Below, piece after piece: positions 15,119-22,907 of a DNA stretch of 33,238 nucleotides. The translations under genes were made by a program, and so were the position numbers. How positions within the stretch are numbered: position 1 is the stretch's first letter; each line of letters starts with the position of its first letter. The stretch comes from Verrucomicrobiota bacterium. GTDB taxonomy: Bacteria; Verrucomicrobiota; Verrucomicrobiia; Chthoniobacterales; UBA10450. The notes under the pieces were generated by a model, which did not search any database, was not told where the DNA came from, and saw nothing but the letters and a program-made list of their open reading frames with translations. The stretch is taken from the NCBI GenBank assembly GCA_003218375.1, contig QHNH01000016.1:149707-182944 (forward strand), read 5' to 3'.

Positions 15119-16150
15119 TCAATCCTCGGTGATGATTCCGAACAGCCCGTGCGCTTCATCGGCGATGCCGGCGGTGAAATAGACTCCGCCACCAAGCGGG
15201 AGCAGATCCCACAGACCATCGAACTGGAGCGGTGTGCCATCGGCTCGGCTCAGCGTTTCCAGAAAGGCGCCGGTCATCGGATCGTAGTTGTTGATCTTGC
15301 CGTCGCCGAAGTTGCCCACCCAGAGTTTACCTTCGACGAGCGCAAGACCCCAAGGAGCGTTGAGGTTGCCGTTGGAAACGACGCGCCGAAGAAAGTTGCC
15401 GCTCGTGTCGAACGCGTCCACGAAACCATTCCCGGGCCCGGCGACTTCATCTTCCTTCTTCGAGTCCTGGAGCGCGTAGGCGACATAAACCTGGCCGTTG
15501 AGATTGTGGATGCCGAAGGGCGCATAGCCAGCTGGCAGATTCGGATCGACGAAGCCGCCGGGATTCACCGGCTGGAAGTTTTCATTGTAGGTCTCGACGC
15601 GGCCCGCATGGAAATTCGTCACGAAGAGAAAATTGTGGCCGTTGGCGACTCCCAGGGTCGCGCCTTTGTAGATCGCGCGGTTGCTGCCGTCGGTCGTGCC
15701 GTTATCGATGGCGACAATAGCGTGCGTTCCATCGAGCGCCGGGTTCCAACCCGAGATCGTGCCGTCTTCGCTGACGAAGATGAATCGGGCCGGTTGCGAG
15801 TTGCCGTTCTTCGTGACTTTAAAGAACGAGGTGCTGTTGAAGACAATGCCGGTTGGATTGCCGCCCTCTTTGTTTCGCGCGCTGGTCGGAATCGTGACAA
15901 CCAGCGGGTTTTTGCTGCCGTCCTGCCGATAGAGTGTGGAAACGCCGGTGCCGTTATCCGCGACCCAGATCGTGCCGCCGGATGAGGCGGCCATGCCCCA
16001 TGGATTGACGAGATCGCGGTCGGTATGCAGGGCCGCGCCGGCGATGTCGGATTGGAGATTCGACCAGCTGTAGGTATCGGCCCGCGCGGGGAGGGCGGCG
16101 AACAAAACGGTCGTGAGCAATAACAGAACAAGGAAGCGAATTACTTTCAT
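15119..16150 (-). CDS. TIGR03118-like exported beta-propeller protein
   Basis: The signal peptide is 'MKVIRFLVLLLLTTVLFAALPARA'. The mature protein has NHL-type propeller segments: 'DLVNPWGMAASSGGTIWVADNG', 'LGVANGHNFLFVTNFHAGRVETY', 'FGIHNLNGQVYVAYA', 'APWGLALVEGKLWVGNFGDGKINNYD' and 'FDGLWDLLPLG'. 'NPWGMA' near the start and the 'HGLFGII' end recall the TIGR03118 family. I see no PEP-CTERM anchor in this one. The ATG at 16150 has AGGA about 9 nt upstream on the minus strand. 343 residues. Role unknown; a periplasmic or surface binding scaffold is inferred. A structured region lies upstream at 16208-16253. Confidence 0.82.
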   Translation of the reverse strand: MKVIRFLVLLLLTTVLFAALPARADTYSWSNLQSDIAGAALHTDRDLVNPWGMAASSGGTIWVADNGTGVSTLYRQDGSKNPLVVTIPTSARNKEGGNPTGIVFNSTSFFKVTKNGNSQPARFIFVSEDGTISGWNPALDGTHAIVAIDNGTTDGSNRAIYKGATLGVANGHNFLFVTNFHAGRVETYNENFQPVNPGGFVDPNLPAGYAPFGIHNLNGQVYVAYALQDSKKEDEVAGPGNGFVDAFDTSGNFLRRVVSNGNLNAPWGLALVEGKLWVGNFGDGKINNYDPMTGAFLETLSRADGTPLQFDGLWDLLPLGGGVYFTAGIADEAHGLFGIITED

Positions 16151-16207
16151 GGAGAAGATCCTTTCTTCGGGTTGAATTTTGTCTTCCGCACGCAAAGACC
16201 TGCGGCT

Positions 16208-16253
16208 GGGGTCGCAAGCGTTGAAAAGTAACGCGGCTGTTACTTTTGACCCC
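16208..16253 (-). promoter_or_regulatory. Structured intergenic element before the propeller gene
   Basis: An inner 9-bp palindrome, AAAAGTAAC (16224-16232) with GTTACTTTT (16239-16247) around a 6-nt loop, is enclosed by GGGGTC (16208-16213) and GACCCC (16248-16253). It could be an attenuator or 5'-UTR structure for the propeller gene, or a 3'-end structure for the hemerythrin gene, since both are on the minus strand. A further CCCC-GA-GGGG hairpin overlaps its edge. Confidence 0.45.
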
Positions 16254-16280
16254 GAGGGGGTTTCTCCTCTTGGGTTGCGA

Positions 16281-16985
16281 TTAAACCTTCGGCGTGAACT
16301 GGGCGAGATCGTAGATGCCGAGCTTCTTTTCGATCTGCGCAACCTTGTCGACCATCTTCTCGAACCCGTCATCGCCGAAGAGCTCGTCCTCCTTCTTTTC
16401 GAAATCTTCGCCTAACGAGTCGAACTCGTGCGCGCTGACGATGCCGCGAAAGGCCGGGAAGAGCACGGTGTCCTCGCGCGCCTCGTGTGGATTGTACATG
16501 CGGATGAACTGCCGCATCGAGTCGGCCAGCTTGCGGCGGTCATCCGGATTCTTCAGCGCCTGATTCGTGGCGAACTGCGTCGTGATATCCGTCAGCCGGC
16601 GCCCGCCCTGATGTTGCTGCAAGAGCACATCGACGAGGTCGGTGAGCCTGTTCGCTTTCTTGAAGCGCGGGAAAAGGAAGTTTTCCTCCAGCTTTTCGTG
16701 ATAATCCTCGACGAAGTCGCGGATGATCTTCGCCGATTGGGCGATTGGCTCCAGCGGCAAATCCTCGTTCGCTTCCATTCGACGGAGTGCCTCGCCGTAG
16801 ACGAGCAGGATCCGCTTCAGCACGCCATGCTCACGCATCAGGTCCTCCGGCGGCGAAACTTCGTTGTCCTTCTTTTCTTCCTCCTTCCCGAGCAGGTTGC
16901 CCGCTGTCGTGGCGATGGACGAGGCAATGACAATGCCACCGGCCTTGATGAATTTTCTGCGGGTCGAGCGTTCGATCGAGTTCAT
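16281..16985 (-). CDS. Tat-exported hemerythrin-domain protein
   Basis: A twin-arginine leader 'STRRKFIKAGGIVIASSIATT' precedes a four-helix hemerythrin (HHE) domain. Metal ligands are visible: 'REHGVLKRIL', 'DYHEKLEENFLFPRF', 'LLQQHQGGRRLT' and 'YNPHEAREDTVLFPAF', giving His, His, Glu, His, His and Glu. Such proteins bind a di-iron centre and sense or carry oxygen or nitric oxide, or store iron. Tat export would fit folding around metal in the cytoplasm. Start ATG 16985; ATG 17000 would add five residues. It lies 61 nt after the TonB receptor on the same strand, so a shared iron/metal role is a reasonable inference. Confidence 0.87.
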   Translation of the reverse strand: MNSIERSTRRKFIKAGGIVIASSIATTAGNLLGKEEEKKDNEVSPPEDLMREHGVLKRILLVYGEALRRMEANEDLPLEPIAQSAKIIRDFVEDYHEKLEENFLFPRFKKANRLTDLVDVLLQQHQGGRRLTDITTQFATNQALKNPDDRRKLADSMRQFIRMYNPHEAREDTVLFPAFRGIVSAHEFDSLGEDFEKKEDELFGDDGFEKMVDKVAQIEKKLGIYDLAQFTPKV

Positions 16986-17046
16986 GTTATTTAGACGCAT
17001 CTGCCTACTATTCGCTCGATAATCGCGTTCGCCTGGCATGGAAGCC

Positions 17047-19164
17047 TTAGAAGTCGAAGGCGACCGTCCCGTAGAATCCGCGTCGCTGTCCGAACTGCGG
17101 CGCCCCGACACCGATGCCGCTGCCGTCACGCAATTGGTAGGTCTTGTCCAACAAGTTCACGACATCGAACCGAACGAGAACGGAGCTTTTCGCGCCGAGC
17201 TTGAACCGGCGTTGCAGGCTGAGATTAAAGGTCTCGTAAGGACGATTCTTCATCGTGTTGGCAAATCCGCGGCGTAATCCGTTCCCGTAAAGTCCGTCGA
17301 TCGCCGCTTTCCAATCATTCCAAGTGTAAGAAACGCCGGCCGAACCGGTGAAACGTTGATCGTGGTCGAGGAAAACCCAGTGGTTGCTGATGTAGGCGAG
17401 CTCATCGGGATCGAAGAGGAACTGCGCGGAGCTGACCTGGGTTCCGCGGGCCCATTCGTAGCCGGCATTAACGTAAGCGGAGAACGGACCGTGGTCGTAG
17501 CTGGAAGTAATTTCGCCGCCATAGATTTCGCCACGCTCGTAATTGAACGATGAGAGAATGAGGGCCTGGCCGAACTGGCCTTCGTCGAGCGTCGAGTGCG
17601 AACTCTTATAAAACCCGTCGAGTCCAAGGTTAAATCCTTCGGCGATTTGCTGGGTCACGCCGACATCGAAGTAGTGTGCCCGCTCGGAGGTCACCGGTGA
17701 ATTGTCGGTGATCGCCGATTCGTTCGTTGTGCCGGCGAATTTGGCAATCGTGCTTTGATCGACATTTTCCAGCGGCGGCGGCGTAAAGTAGCGCGCGTAG
17801 CCTGCGTGAATCGCAGTCCCTTTGACGGGTTCGTAAACCAAACTAATCCGCGGGCTGAGCTGGTTTTCCGTCGAGAACGCATTCACAAAATCGAGGCGCC
17901 CGCCAAAATTAATGGTGAGCTGCTCGAATGGTTTCCATTCGTCCTGCAAATAGAAACCGTAGAAGTAGCCATACTTTTGACTGTTATCGACGACCCGGAG
18001 CGGGACATCGCTCGTCTGGGTGCCATTCGCGTCGACGGGAAACACGAGGGTCGCTGTGCCGACCGTGGCGTGCTGTTCGCTGAAAATAAAACCGCCCCGG
18101 AGGGTGTGCTGGTCGTTGAGCTTGTAGCTCGAATCGAACTCGAATCCGTTCGAGACAATGTCGCGATCCACCCGCGAAGCGACGCCGTTGAAAATCAAAT
18201 CGCCGACTTCATCCGGACGGAATAACACGGAACTGTAGCGCGTAAAAATGGACGCCTGCATGCTGAAAGCGTCCGCTTTTTTCTGGTAGGTGAGGATCGC
18301 GTAGGAAGATTGTTCGGTCTGGTTCTCGTTGAGCTTCGACGAGTCGAAATCCGATCTTCCCATATCGGTGAATGCGCCCGCTTGCCCCGGATTGTTGGCG
18401 ATCTGGAAGTCGCTGTGATTTCCACTCACGAGAAGCGTGAGGCGGCTCGTGTCATCATAAATGTAGGAGAAATAGCCGAACAGTTTGTATTGGTCGGTAT
18501 CGTCGTGGATCGGGTTGCTGCTGCCGGTGGGATTCTCAATCCCAATGCCGCTATGCAAGTAACTGGTCGACACATAGGAGCTGAGTTTCCCGGTCACGTT
18601 CCCAAACTCGAAGCTCGGCTTGATCGTGTCGAAACTTCCGATGTAAATGGACGCTTCGCTTTGTTGGAAGGCGGCTCCGCTTTTGGTGTGAATGTCAACC
18701 ACCCCAGTGTTGCGGAAGCCGAATTGCGCCGGGAGCGCGCCGGTGATGAGCGAGATGTTGTCGGCGAAGCGCGTCTCGAGTTCCTGGCCGAAGCCGGGAA
18801 TGCTTTCGGGCAGAAGCACGTCGTCGATGCGGTATTGCAGGTTGGCGTGCTCGCCGCGGACGTGCAGTTGTCCGAAGGAATCCTGGGCCACGCCGGGGAA
18901 TCGCAGAATGGTTTGATTGAACGAGGCGTTTTCGCCCTGGGCCTGGGAATCGAGCCGGTCGGGGCCGACCGTGTAACGGGTGGCGCCGAGGCTCGGGACA
19001 ATCTGCTCGCGCGAGATGTCCAGCTCCTGGCTTTGGACGACGACGCGATCAGTCTCAGCCGTGGTGGCCGGGGTGGGTGAGGCCGTTGGTCGAACGGCAT
19101 CCTGGGCAGACGCGAAGCTCGCAATGGCGAACAGCGCTGCTGTGATCATCAGAAATTTTTTCAT
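17047..19164 (-). CDS. TonB-dependent outer-membrane receptor
   Basis: 705 residues with signal peptide 'MKKFLMITAALFAIASFASA'. The plug domain includes 'GENASFNQTILRFPGVAQDS', 'LHVRGEHANLQYRIDDVLLPE' and 'PAQFGFRNTGVVDIHTKSG'. The barrel shows 'WKPFEQLTINFGGRLD', 'LSPRISLVYEP', 'YFTPPPLENVD' and 'DVVNLLDKTYQLRDGSG', with a terminal 'VAFDF' assembly signal. The segment 'DRVVVQSQEL' may be the TonB box. There is no N-terminal carboxypeptidase-like or STN extension. The substrate cannot be read from sequence; the hemerythrin and small His/Cys neighbours hint at a metal or metal complex. It probably begins, or is second in, the minus-strand envelope cluster. Confidence 0.93.
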   Translation of the reverse strand: MKKFLMITAALFAIASFASAQDAVRPTASPTPATTAETDRVVVQSQELDISREQIVPSLGATRYTVGPDRLDSQAQGENASFNQTILRFPGVAQDSFGQLHVRGEHANLQYRIDDVLLPESIPGFGQELETRFADNISLITGALPAQFGFRNTGVVDIHTKSGAAFQQSEASIYIGSFDTIKPSFEFGNVTGKLSSYVSTSYLHSGIGIENPTGSSNPIHDDTDQYKLFGYFSYIYDDTSRLTLLVSGNHSDFQIANNPGQAGAFTDMGRSDFDSSKLNENQTEQSSYAILTYQKKADAFSMQASIFTRYSSVLFRPDEVGDLIFNGVASRVDRDIVSNGFEFDSSYKLNDQHTLRGGFIFSEQHATVGTATLVFPVDANGTQTSDVPLRVVDNSQKYGYFYGFYLQDEWKPFEQLTINFGGRLDFVNAFSTENQLSPRISLVYEPVKGTAIHAGYARYFTPPPLENVDQSTIAKFAGTTNESAITDNSPVTSERAHYFDVGVTQQIAEGFNLGLDGFYKSSHSTLDEGQFGQALILSSFNYERGEIYGGEITSSYDHGPFSAYVNAGYEWARGTQVSSAQFLFDPDELAYISNHWVFLDHDQRFTGSAGVSYTWNDWKAAIDGLYGNGLRRGFANTMKNRPYETFNLSLQRRFKLGAKSSVLVRFDVVNLLDKTYQLRDGSGIGVGAPQFGQRRGFYGTVAFDF

Positions 19165-19326
19165 GAATAATTTTTTTGAAAGTCATTGGTGTGAAGTGCG
19201 GGTTGCTGCGGCGCTCGCAGGGCGAGGGCGCAATGGTTAGGTGGGCGTGCACGGAATCCGTGCCGCAAGGCGCGCGGCGAATCGAAAACGCCGAATCACC
19301 GCGCGAGAACGCGGCTGGAGTCTGTG

Positions 19327-19641
19327 CTAGGCGAGGACCGGTGGCGCGTGCTCGAGAAGGCGCGCGCTCCTGAAAGGCGAAGCGACCCAGACCGGGTGCA
19401 GCGCCGGGACAAAACAGAATTGCAGGACGGGAACAGGAACCGCGACCAGCGGCGCCGGCTCCTGATAGTTGCCGGAGGTGGCGAGCGTCACGGCGCATTC
19501 ATGCCGGGGCGCCTGGGCATCGGAGTGGATCAGCTCGTGCCACTGCGGCATCGCACTGAGGGCGAGCGCCGAGAGAAGCGAAGCACAGAGCCAGGCCGCC
19601 AGCGCTCTGCGAATCACGGTGGGCGTTGATTCCCGTCTCAT
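19327..19641 (-). CDS. Small exported His/Cys-containing protein
   Basis: 104 residues: basic start MRRESTPTVIRR, a hydrophobic segment 'ALAAWLCASLLSALALSA', then 'MPQWHELIHSDAQAPRHECAVTL' with three His and a Cys clustered, and a Pro/Val-rich tail. It sits directly upstream of the TonB receptor on the same strand (162 nt gap). Small proteins of this shape, with HELIH...HECAV, are to my memory recurrent upstream of verrucomicrobial TonB receptors, but I cannot name a family. A metal-binding role is inferred from composition only. Start uncertain: ATG 19641 has no strong ribosome site. Divergent from the gene at 19744. Confidence 0.5.
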   Translation of the reverse strand: MRRESTPTVIRRALAAWLCASLLSALALSAMPQWHELIHSDAQAPRHECAVTLATSGNYQEPAPLVAVPVPVLQFCFVPALHPVWVASPFRSARLLEHAPPVLA

Positions 19642-19743
19642 CGAACTGGATTCTTCGGAGCGTTTGCCCCAAACGCAAGAGCTTTTCGCCGACCGGTGGA
19701 TTAACCGATTTTCTTTTTCGCTCGATTATCGGAAGCTGGCGAT

Positions 19744-20106
19744 GTGAAAGCGCTTTGGGCCGCGGCGATTTTCGGACTGAGTCTTTTGGCGGCGCGTGGC
19801 CAGGAAGTGACGTTGCCGCCGATTGTAGTGACGGGAACGTTCGAGCTGCGGCAGACGCCGTCGACCATCGATCTTTTCACGCTGCATTTGCAGAGACAGA
19901 TGGTGACAAAGCGAACGGTGGAGGAAATGGTAGCGCGGTCGCCGCTCTTCTACGCGCGATTTTGGGCCTACATTCCGATGCGGCTGGAATCGTCCTCTGG
20001 CGATTCTTCGCAGTTCTTCACGCCGAGTTATCTCACGACGGACTATCGGAACGCCGAACGCGCGCTCCAGGAATCACGCAAGCAATCGCTGTTCGACGCA
20101 CGGTAG
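19744..20106 (+). CDS. Small exported protein with TonB-box-like start
   Basis: GTG start at 19744 with GGAAG 8 nt upstream. A signal peptide 'MKALWAAAIFGLSLLAARG' is followed by 'QEVTLPPIVVTGTFELRQTPS', which looks like the mature N-terminus of a TonB-dependent receptor, but the protein stops at 120 residues with no plug or barrel. The remainder ('FTLHLQRQMVTKRTVEEMVARSPLFYARFWAY') is helical and not recognised. Either a stand-alone small envelope protein that mimics the TonB box, or a receptor relic; lack of any barrel remnant downstream favours the former. Divergent from the small His/Cys gene. Confidence 0.6.
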   Translation: MKALWAAAIFGLSLLAARGQEVTLPPIVVTGTFELRQTPSTIDLFTLHLQRQMVTKRTVEEMVARSPLFYARFWAYIPMRLESSSGDSSQFFTPSYLTTDYRNAERALQESRKQSLFDAR

Positions 20107-20122
20107 GCGGCAAGGTGTAGGG

Positions 20123-20277
20123 GCGCGTGTCCTCACGCGCGAAGCTGCTTTGGCGGAGGCGAGATTCCTCCCTTGCGGCTGAGACAGCCGCCGCTCCATC
20201 AGCGGCCGCGATCAACGATCGGCCACAGGGCGCACGAGGCCTTCATGGAATAATCGTCGAGCGCAGCTGCGCCTCGA
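20123..20277. repeat. Cluster of short REP-like palindromes
   Basis: GCGCGTG-tcct-CACGCGC (20123-20140), GCGGCT-gagac-AGCCGC (20175-20191) and an imperfect palindrome around GCGCAGCTGCGC (20257-20277) lie one after another between the small TonB-box-like gene and the porin. The rest of this 299-nt gap (to 20405) shows no gene. It presumably also holds the porin promoter, which I could not place. Confidence 0.65.
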
Positions 20278-20405
20278 ATTCACACAACTGTCACTTCTCC
20301 GCCATCTGTCCGTAACAATCGTTCTCCAGGGTTGCGCATACAGACAAAACGCCGCGGGGCGCAGTGCTCCCGGCCTTAACCCAACCGCAGAAACAAGGAG
20401 AACAA

Positions 20406-21887
20406 ATGTTACGGAATTATTTCGTGTTCATCGCCATCGGGGCTGGCTTGGTCCTCGCCAGCATTAGCGCGCGCGCGCAGGATGCCGGGGCGCTGCTCGA
20501 CCTGCTCGTGAAGAAACGCCTCATCACCGACCAGGAAGCTGAGGAAGTGCGCGGCGAGCTGACCCGCGATGTGGCCACGACTGCGGCTGGCAAATGGAAA
20601 ATTTCAGCGCCGATCACCGAGATCGAATTATACGGCGACCTGCGGATGCGTTATGAAGCCCGGACGGGCGAGGCCGGTTTGCCCGATCAGATCACGCCCG
20701 CGGGTGAGAACACGCAGCGCAATCGCTTTCGCTACCGCTTGCGCCTCGGCCTGCGTGGCACGTTATCGGACGATTGGTTCTTCGGTCTGCGCCTCGAGAC
20801 CAGCTCGAACCCGCGCTCGACCAACGTCACGATCGGCGACGAAGCGAGTGGAGGTCCCTTCTCGAAGGGGAGCGACGGCCTCAACGTCGGCCAGGCGTAT
20901 CTCGGCTACAAAGGCATCCGCGACGTCACCCTCACCGCCGGCCGCATGCCCAATCCGCTCGTTACCACCTCGATGGTCTGGGACGCGGACATCAACCCGG
21001 AAGGGCTCGCGGAACAATGGAAGCACACGTTCAACATCTCGTTAGGCGGCGGCCAGACTTCGGCGGCGACTTACGACAAGGATGGGAAAGCCATCGCGGG
21101 CGTAACCTCGGAGCCGACCAAGATCTCGATCGATCTGTTCGCGAACTTCGCGCAGTTCATTTACGACGATTCTAACCCGGAAGACCCGGTTGGTCCTCGC
21201 TCGGTCACAGGCGGGCGACGCGTTCCAAACGCCGACGCACTTTTGCTCGCGTGGCAGGTCGGCGCGAAGATCAATTTCACCAAGGACGTTTTTCTCCAGT
21301 TCGCGCCGACCGTCTACAATTACACCGGCAACGGCGACAGCTTTAACATCCACTTCGTCGGCGATCCGAATTTCCGGGTCGGCGCCGCGACCGTTTCGCC
21401 TAACCAGACCGGCATCAACAGCCTGTTGGTTTTCGATATGCCCGCGGAGTTCGACTGGAAATTTGGCGAAATCCCGATGCGCGCCTTCGCCGATTTCGCG
21501 GTGAACCTGGAGGGCGACGATCGCGCCATCGCCGCCGGTCATCCGAATAAGGGCGACCAGCGTTACGCGTATCAGGTCGGCCTCGGTATCGGCAAAATTA
21601 AACAGAAACACGACATGTCGCTGGAAGTGTTCTGGCAGCACGTCGAGCAATTCGCGTTGGACCCGAACCTGGTGGATTCCGACCTTTACGATAGCCGCGT
21701 GAACATGGAAGGCGTGGCCATCCGCGGAGGATACGCGATCAGCGATGCCGTGACCTTTAACCTTACCTACGGCTACGGCCGGCAGATCGATCACGATCTC
21801 GGCACCGGCGGCGTCGGCGACGCCTTCACCATCAATCCGCTCAGAAAATATCAGATCTTTCAGGCCGACCTGAATGTGAAGTTCTAA
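20406..21887 (+). CDS. Putative outer-membrane porin (phosphate-locus porin)
   Basis: Start ATG 20406 has AGGAG about 6 nt upstream; the longer frame to 20364 is not needed. A signal peptide (MLRNYFVFIAIGAGLVLASISARA) is followed by a short helical segment 'LLDLLVKKRLITDQEAEEVRGEL', seen in front of many large 'putative porin' barrels. A long strand-rich barrel follows: 'IELYGDLRMRYEAR', 'RLRLGLRGTLSDDWFFGLRLETS', 'VTLTAGRMPNPL', ending 'KYQIFQADLNVKF' with terminal Phe. 493 residues. The position 57 nt before pstS suggests it takes up phosphate across the outer membrane (OprP-like role); this is inference from context. Confidence 0.85.
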   Translation: MLRNYFVFIAIGAGLVLASISARAQDAGALLDLLVKKRLITDQEAEEVRGELTRDVATTAAGKWKISAPITEIELYGDLRMRYEARTGEAGLPDQITPAGENTQRNRFRYRLRLGLRGTLSDDWFFGLRLETSSNPRSTNVTIGDEASGGPFSKGSDGLNVGQAYLGYKGIRDVTLTAGRMPNPLVTTSMVWDADINPEGLAEQWKHTFNISLGGGQTSAATYDKDGKAIAGVTSEPTKISIDLFANFAQFIYDDSNPEDPVGPRSVTGGRRVPNADALLLAWQVGAKINFTKDVFLQFAPTVYNYTGNGDSFNIHFVGDPNFRVGAATVSPNQTGINSLLVFDMPAEFDWKFGEIPMRAFADFAVNLEGDDRAIAAGHPNKGDQRYAYQVGLGIGKIKQKHDMSLEVFWQHVEQFALDPNLVDSDLYDSRVNMEGVAIRGGYAISDAVTFNLTYGYGRQIDHDLGTGGVGDAFTINPLRKYQIFQADLNVKF

Positions 21888-21905
21888 CAACTGGGACTAA
21901 CAATT

Positions 21906-21926
21906 GGGACGGGCAGCGCCCGTCCC
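21906..21926. repeat. Short perfect palindrome between porin and pstS
   Basis: GGGACGGGC-agc-GCCCGTCCC is a 9-bp stem with a 3-nt loop, 18 nt after the porin stop and 18 nt before the pstS start. No T-run follows, so it may stabilise or process the mRNA between the two genes rather than stop transcription. A looser hairpin of similar sequence occurs at 22841-22864. Confidence 0.75.
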
Positions 21927-21944
21927 TCCAACAACAAATAAAAT

Positions 21945-22757
21945 ATGAAACTCACTCATCCCCTAGCCGCTCTCGCACTCGCTTTCGTCACTGTCGAAGC
22001 GCGCGCCGAAAAACTCGTCATCAAAGGCTCCGACACTCTCGGCGCGAAACTCGTGCCGCAGCTCGCCGAGCAATTCAAGGCGCAACACCCCGGCACTACT
22101 TTCGACATCGCTGCCGAAGGCTCGACCACCGGCATCGCCGCGATCATCGATGGCACGGCGCAAATTGGCATGTCCAGTCGGCGAGCCAAGCCCCCCGAAG
22201 TTGCCGCTGCCTCTGCGAAAGGCGTTCATATGAAACCGACGATCGTCGCTTACGATGGCATCGCAGTGATCGTGAACTCGGCTAACTCCGTGAAGAGCCT
22301 GACCAAGAAGCAGGTCGAACAAATCTTTACCGGTGAAGTGACCGATTGGAGCGCGGTGGGCGGATCGGGTGGAAAGATTTCGATTTACACTCGCAATACT
22401 TCTTCCGGCACCTACTCCGATTTCAAGGAGCTGGCGATGAAGAAGCGCGATTATGCGGGCGCCTCGCAGAAGATGGCCGGCAACGAACAGATCGCGGCCG
22501 AGGTCGGCAAAAATCCGAACGGCGTCGGCTACGTCGGCCTGGCTTATACGAAAGCCGGCGGCGTCAAGGTAATGCCGATCGATGGCGTCTTGCCGTCCGT
22601 GCAGAGCGTTCACGCCAAGACCTATCCCTACGCGCGCCCGACGTTCTATTACACCAACGGCGAACCGACCGGTCTCGCCAAACAGTTTCTCGATTTCACG
22701 ATCAGCGGCGCCGGCCAGAAGATCGCCGCGCAGGTCGGCTTCGTTCCAATTCCGTAA
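21945..22757 (+). CDS. pstS: Phosphate ABC transporter substrate-binding protein
   Basis: A periplasmic phosphate-binding protein with signal peptide 'MKLTHPLAALALAFVTVEARA'. Phosphate-loop motifs of the PstS family are present: 'IKGSDTLGAKLVPQLAEQF', 'EGSTTGIAAIIDGTAQIGMSSR', 'TGEVTDWSAVGG', 'YTRNTSSGTYSDFKEL' and 'NPNGVGYVGLAY'. 270 residues, on the short side and similar to the PstS-like/SphX group. ATG 21945. The permease and ATPase genes lie 3.6-7 kb away on the opposite strand, split from it by the arsenic operon. Followed by a strong intrinsic terminator. Confidence 0.94.
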   Translation: MKLTHPLAALALAFVTVEARAEKLVIKGSDTLGAKLVPQLAEQFKAQHPGTTFDIAAEGSTTGIAAIIDGTAQIGMSSRRAKPPEVAAASAKGVHMKPTIVAYDGIAVIVNSANSVKSLTKKQVEQIFTGEVTDWSAVGGSGGKISIYTRNTSSGTYSDFKELAMKKRDYAGASQKMAGNEQIAAEVGKNPNGVGYVGLAYTKAGGVKVMPIDGVLPSVQSVHAKTYPYARPTFYYTNGEPTGLAKQFLDFTISGAGQKIAAQVGFVPIP

Positions 22758-22796
22758 GACAAGACAACGCAGTTAGAACAACAACACGCAGCGGCG

Positions 22797-22833
22797 AAAG
22801 CCCGCCGGCTTCTCCCCGGCGGGCTTTCTATTT
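22797..22833 (+). terminator. Intrinsic terminator after pstS
   Basis: AAAGCCCGCCGG (22797-22808), a 7-nt loop, CCGGCGGGCTTT (22816-22827), then TCTATTT. The 12-bp perfect stem with a T-rich tail ends the porin-pstS transcript before the arsenic promoter. Confidence 0.92.
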
Positions 22834-22872
22834 GGCAAACGCAGGGAGGGCCTCAGCGCCCTGCTTCCTTGC

Positions 22873-22901
22873 TTGACTATATTCCTAAATAGGAATATAG
22901 A
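22873..22901 (+). promoter_or_regulatory. Sigma-70-type promoter of the arsenic operon
   Basis: -35 TTGACT (22873-22878), 17-nt spacer, -10 TATAGA (22896-22901). The start codon of the first gene is at 22908, only 6 nt beyond the -10 box, where transcription should begin. The first gene is therefore probably translated from a leaderless mRNA. No other ATG or ribosome site is available in front of it. Confidence 0.75.
22877..22900. promoter_or_regulatory. Palindromic operator, probably for ArsR
   Basis: CTATATTCCTA (22877-22887), two bases, then TAGGAATATAG (22890-22900): a perfect 11-bp inverted repeat covering the spacer between -35 and -10. ArsR repressors bind AT-rich palindromes placed this way and leave on binding arsenite. 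The arsR gene is the second gene of the operon. Confidence 0.8.
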
Positions 22902-22907
22902 TTTGCC

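Noticed and set aside
20286-20309. Possible Pho box (two CTGTC motifs) upstream of the porin
   Set aside because: The two motifs are 18 nt apart instead of the expected 11, and the second half is poor. Context makes PhoB control likely, but the site is not convincing.
22841-22864. GC-rich hairpin after the pstS terminator
   Set aside because: Imperfect with a mismatch and no T-run; probably a degenerate palindrome, too weak to list as its own feature.
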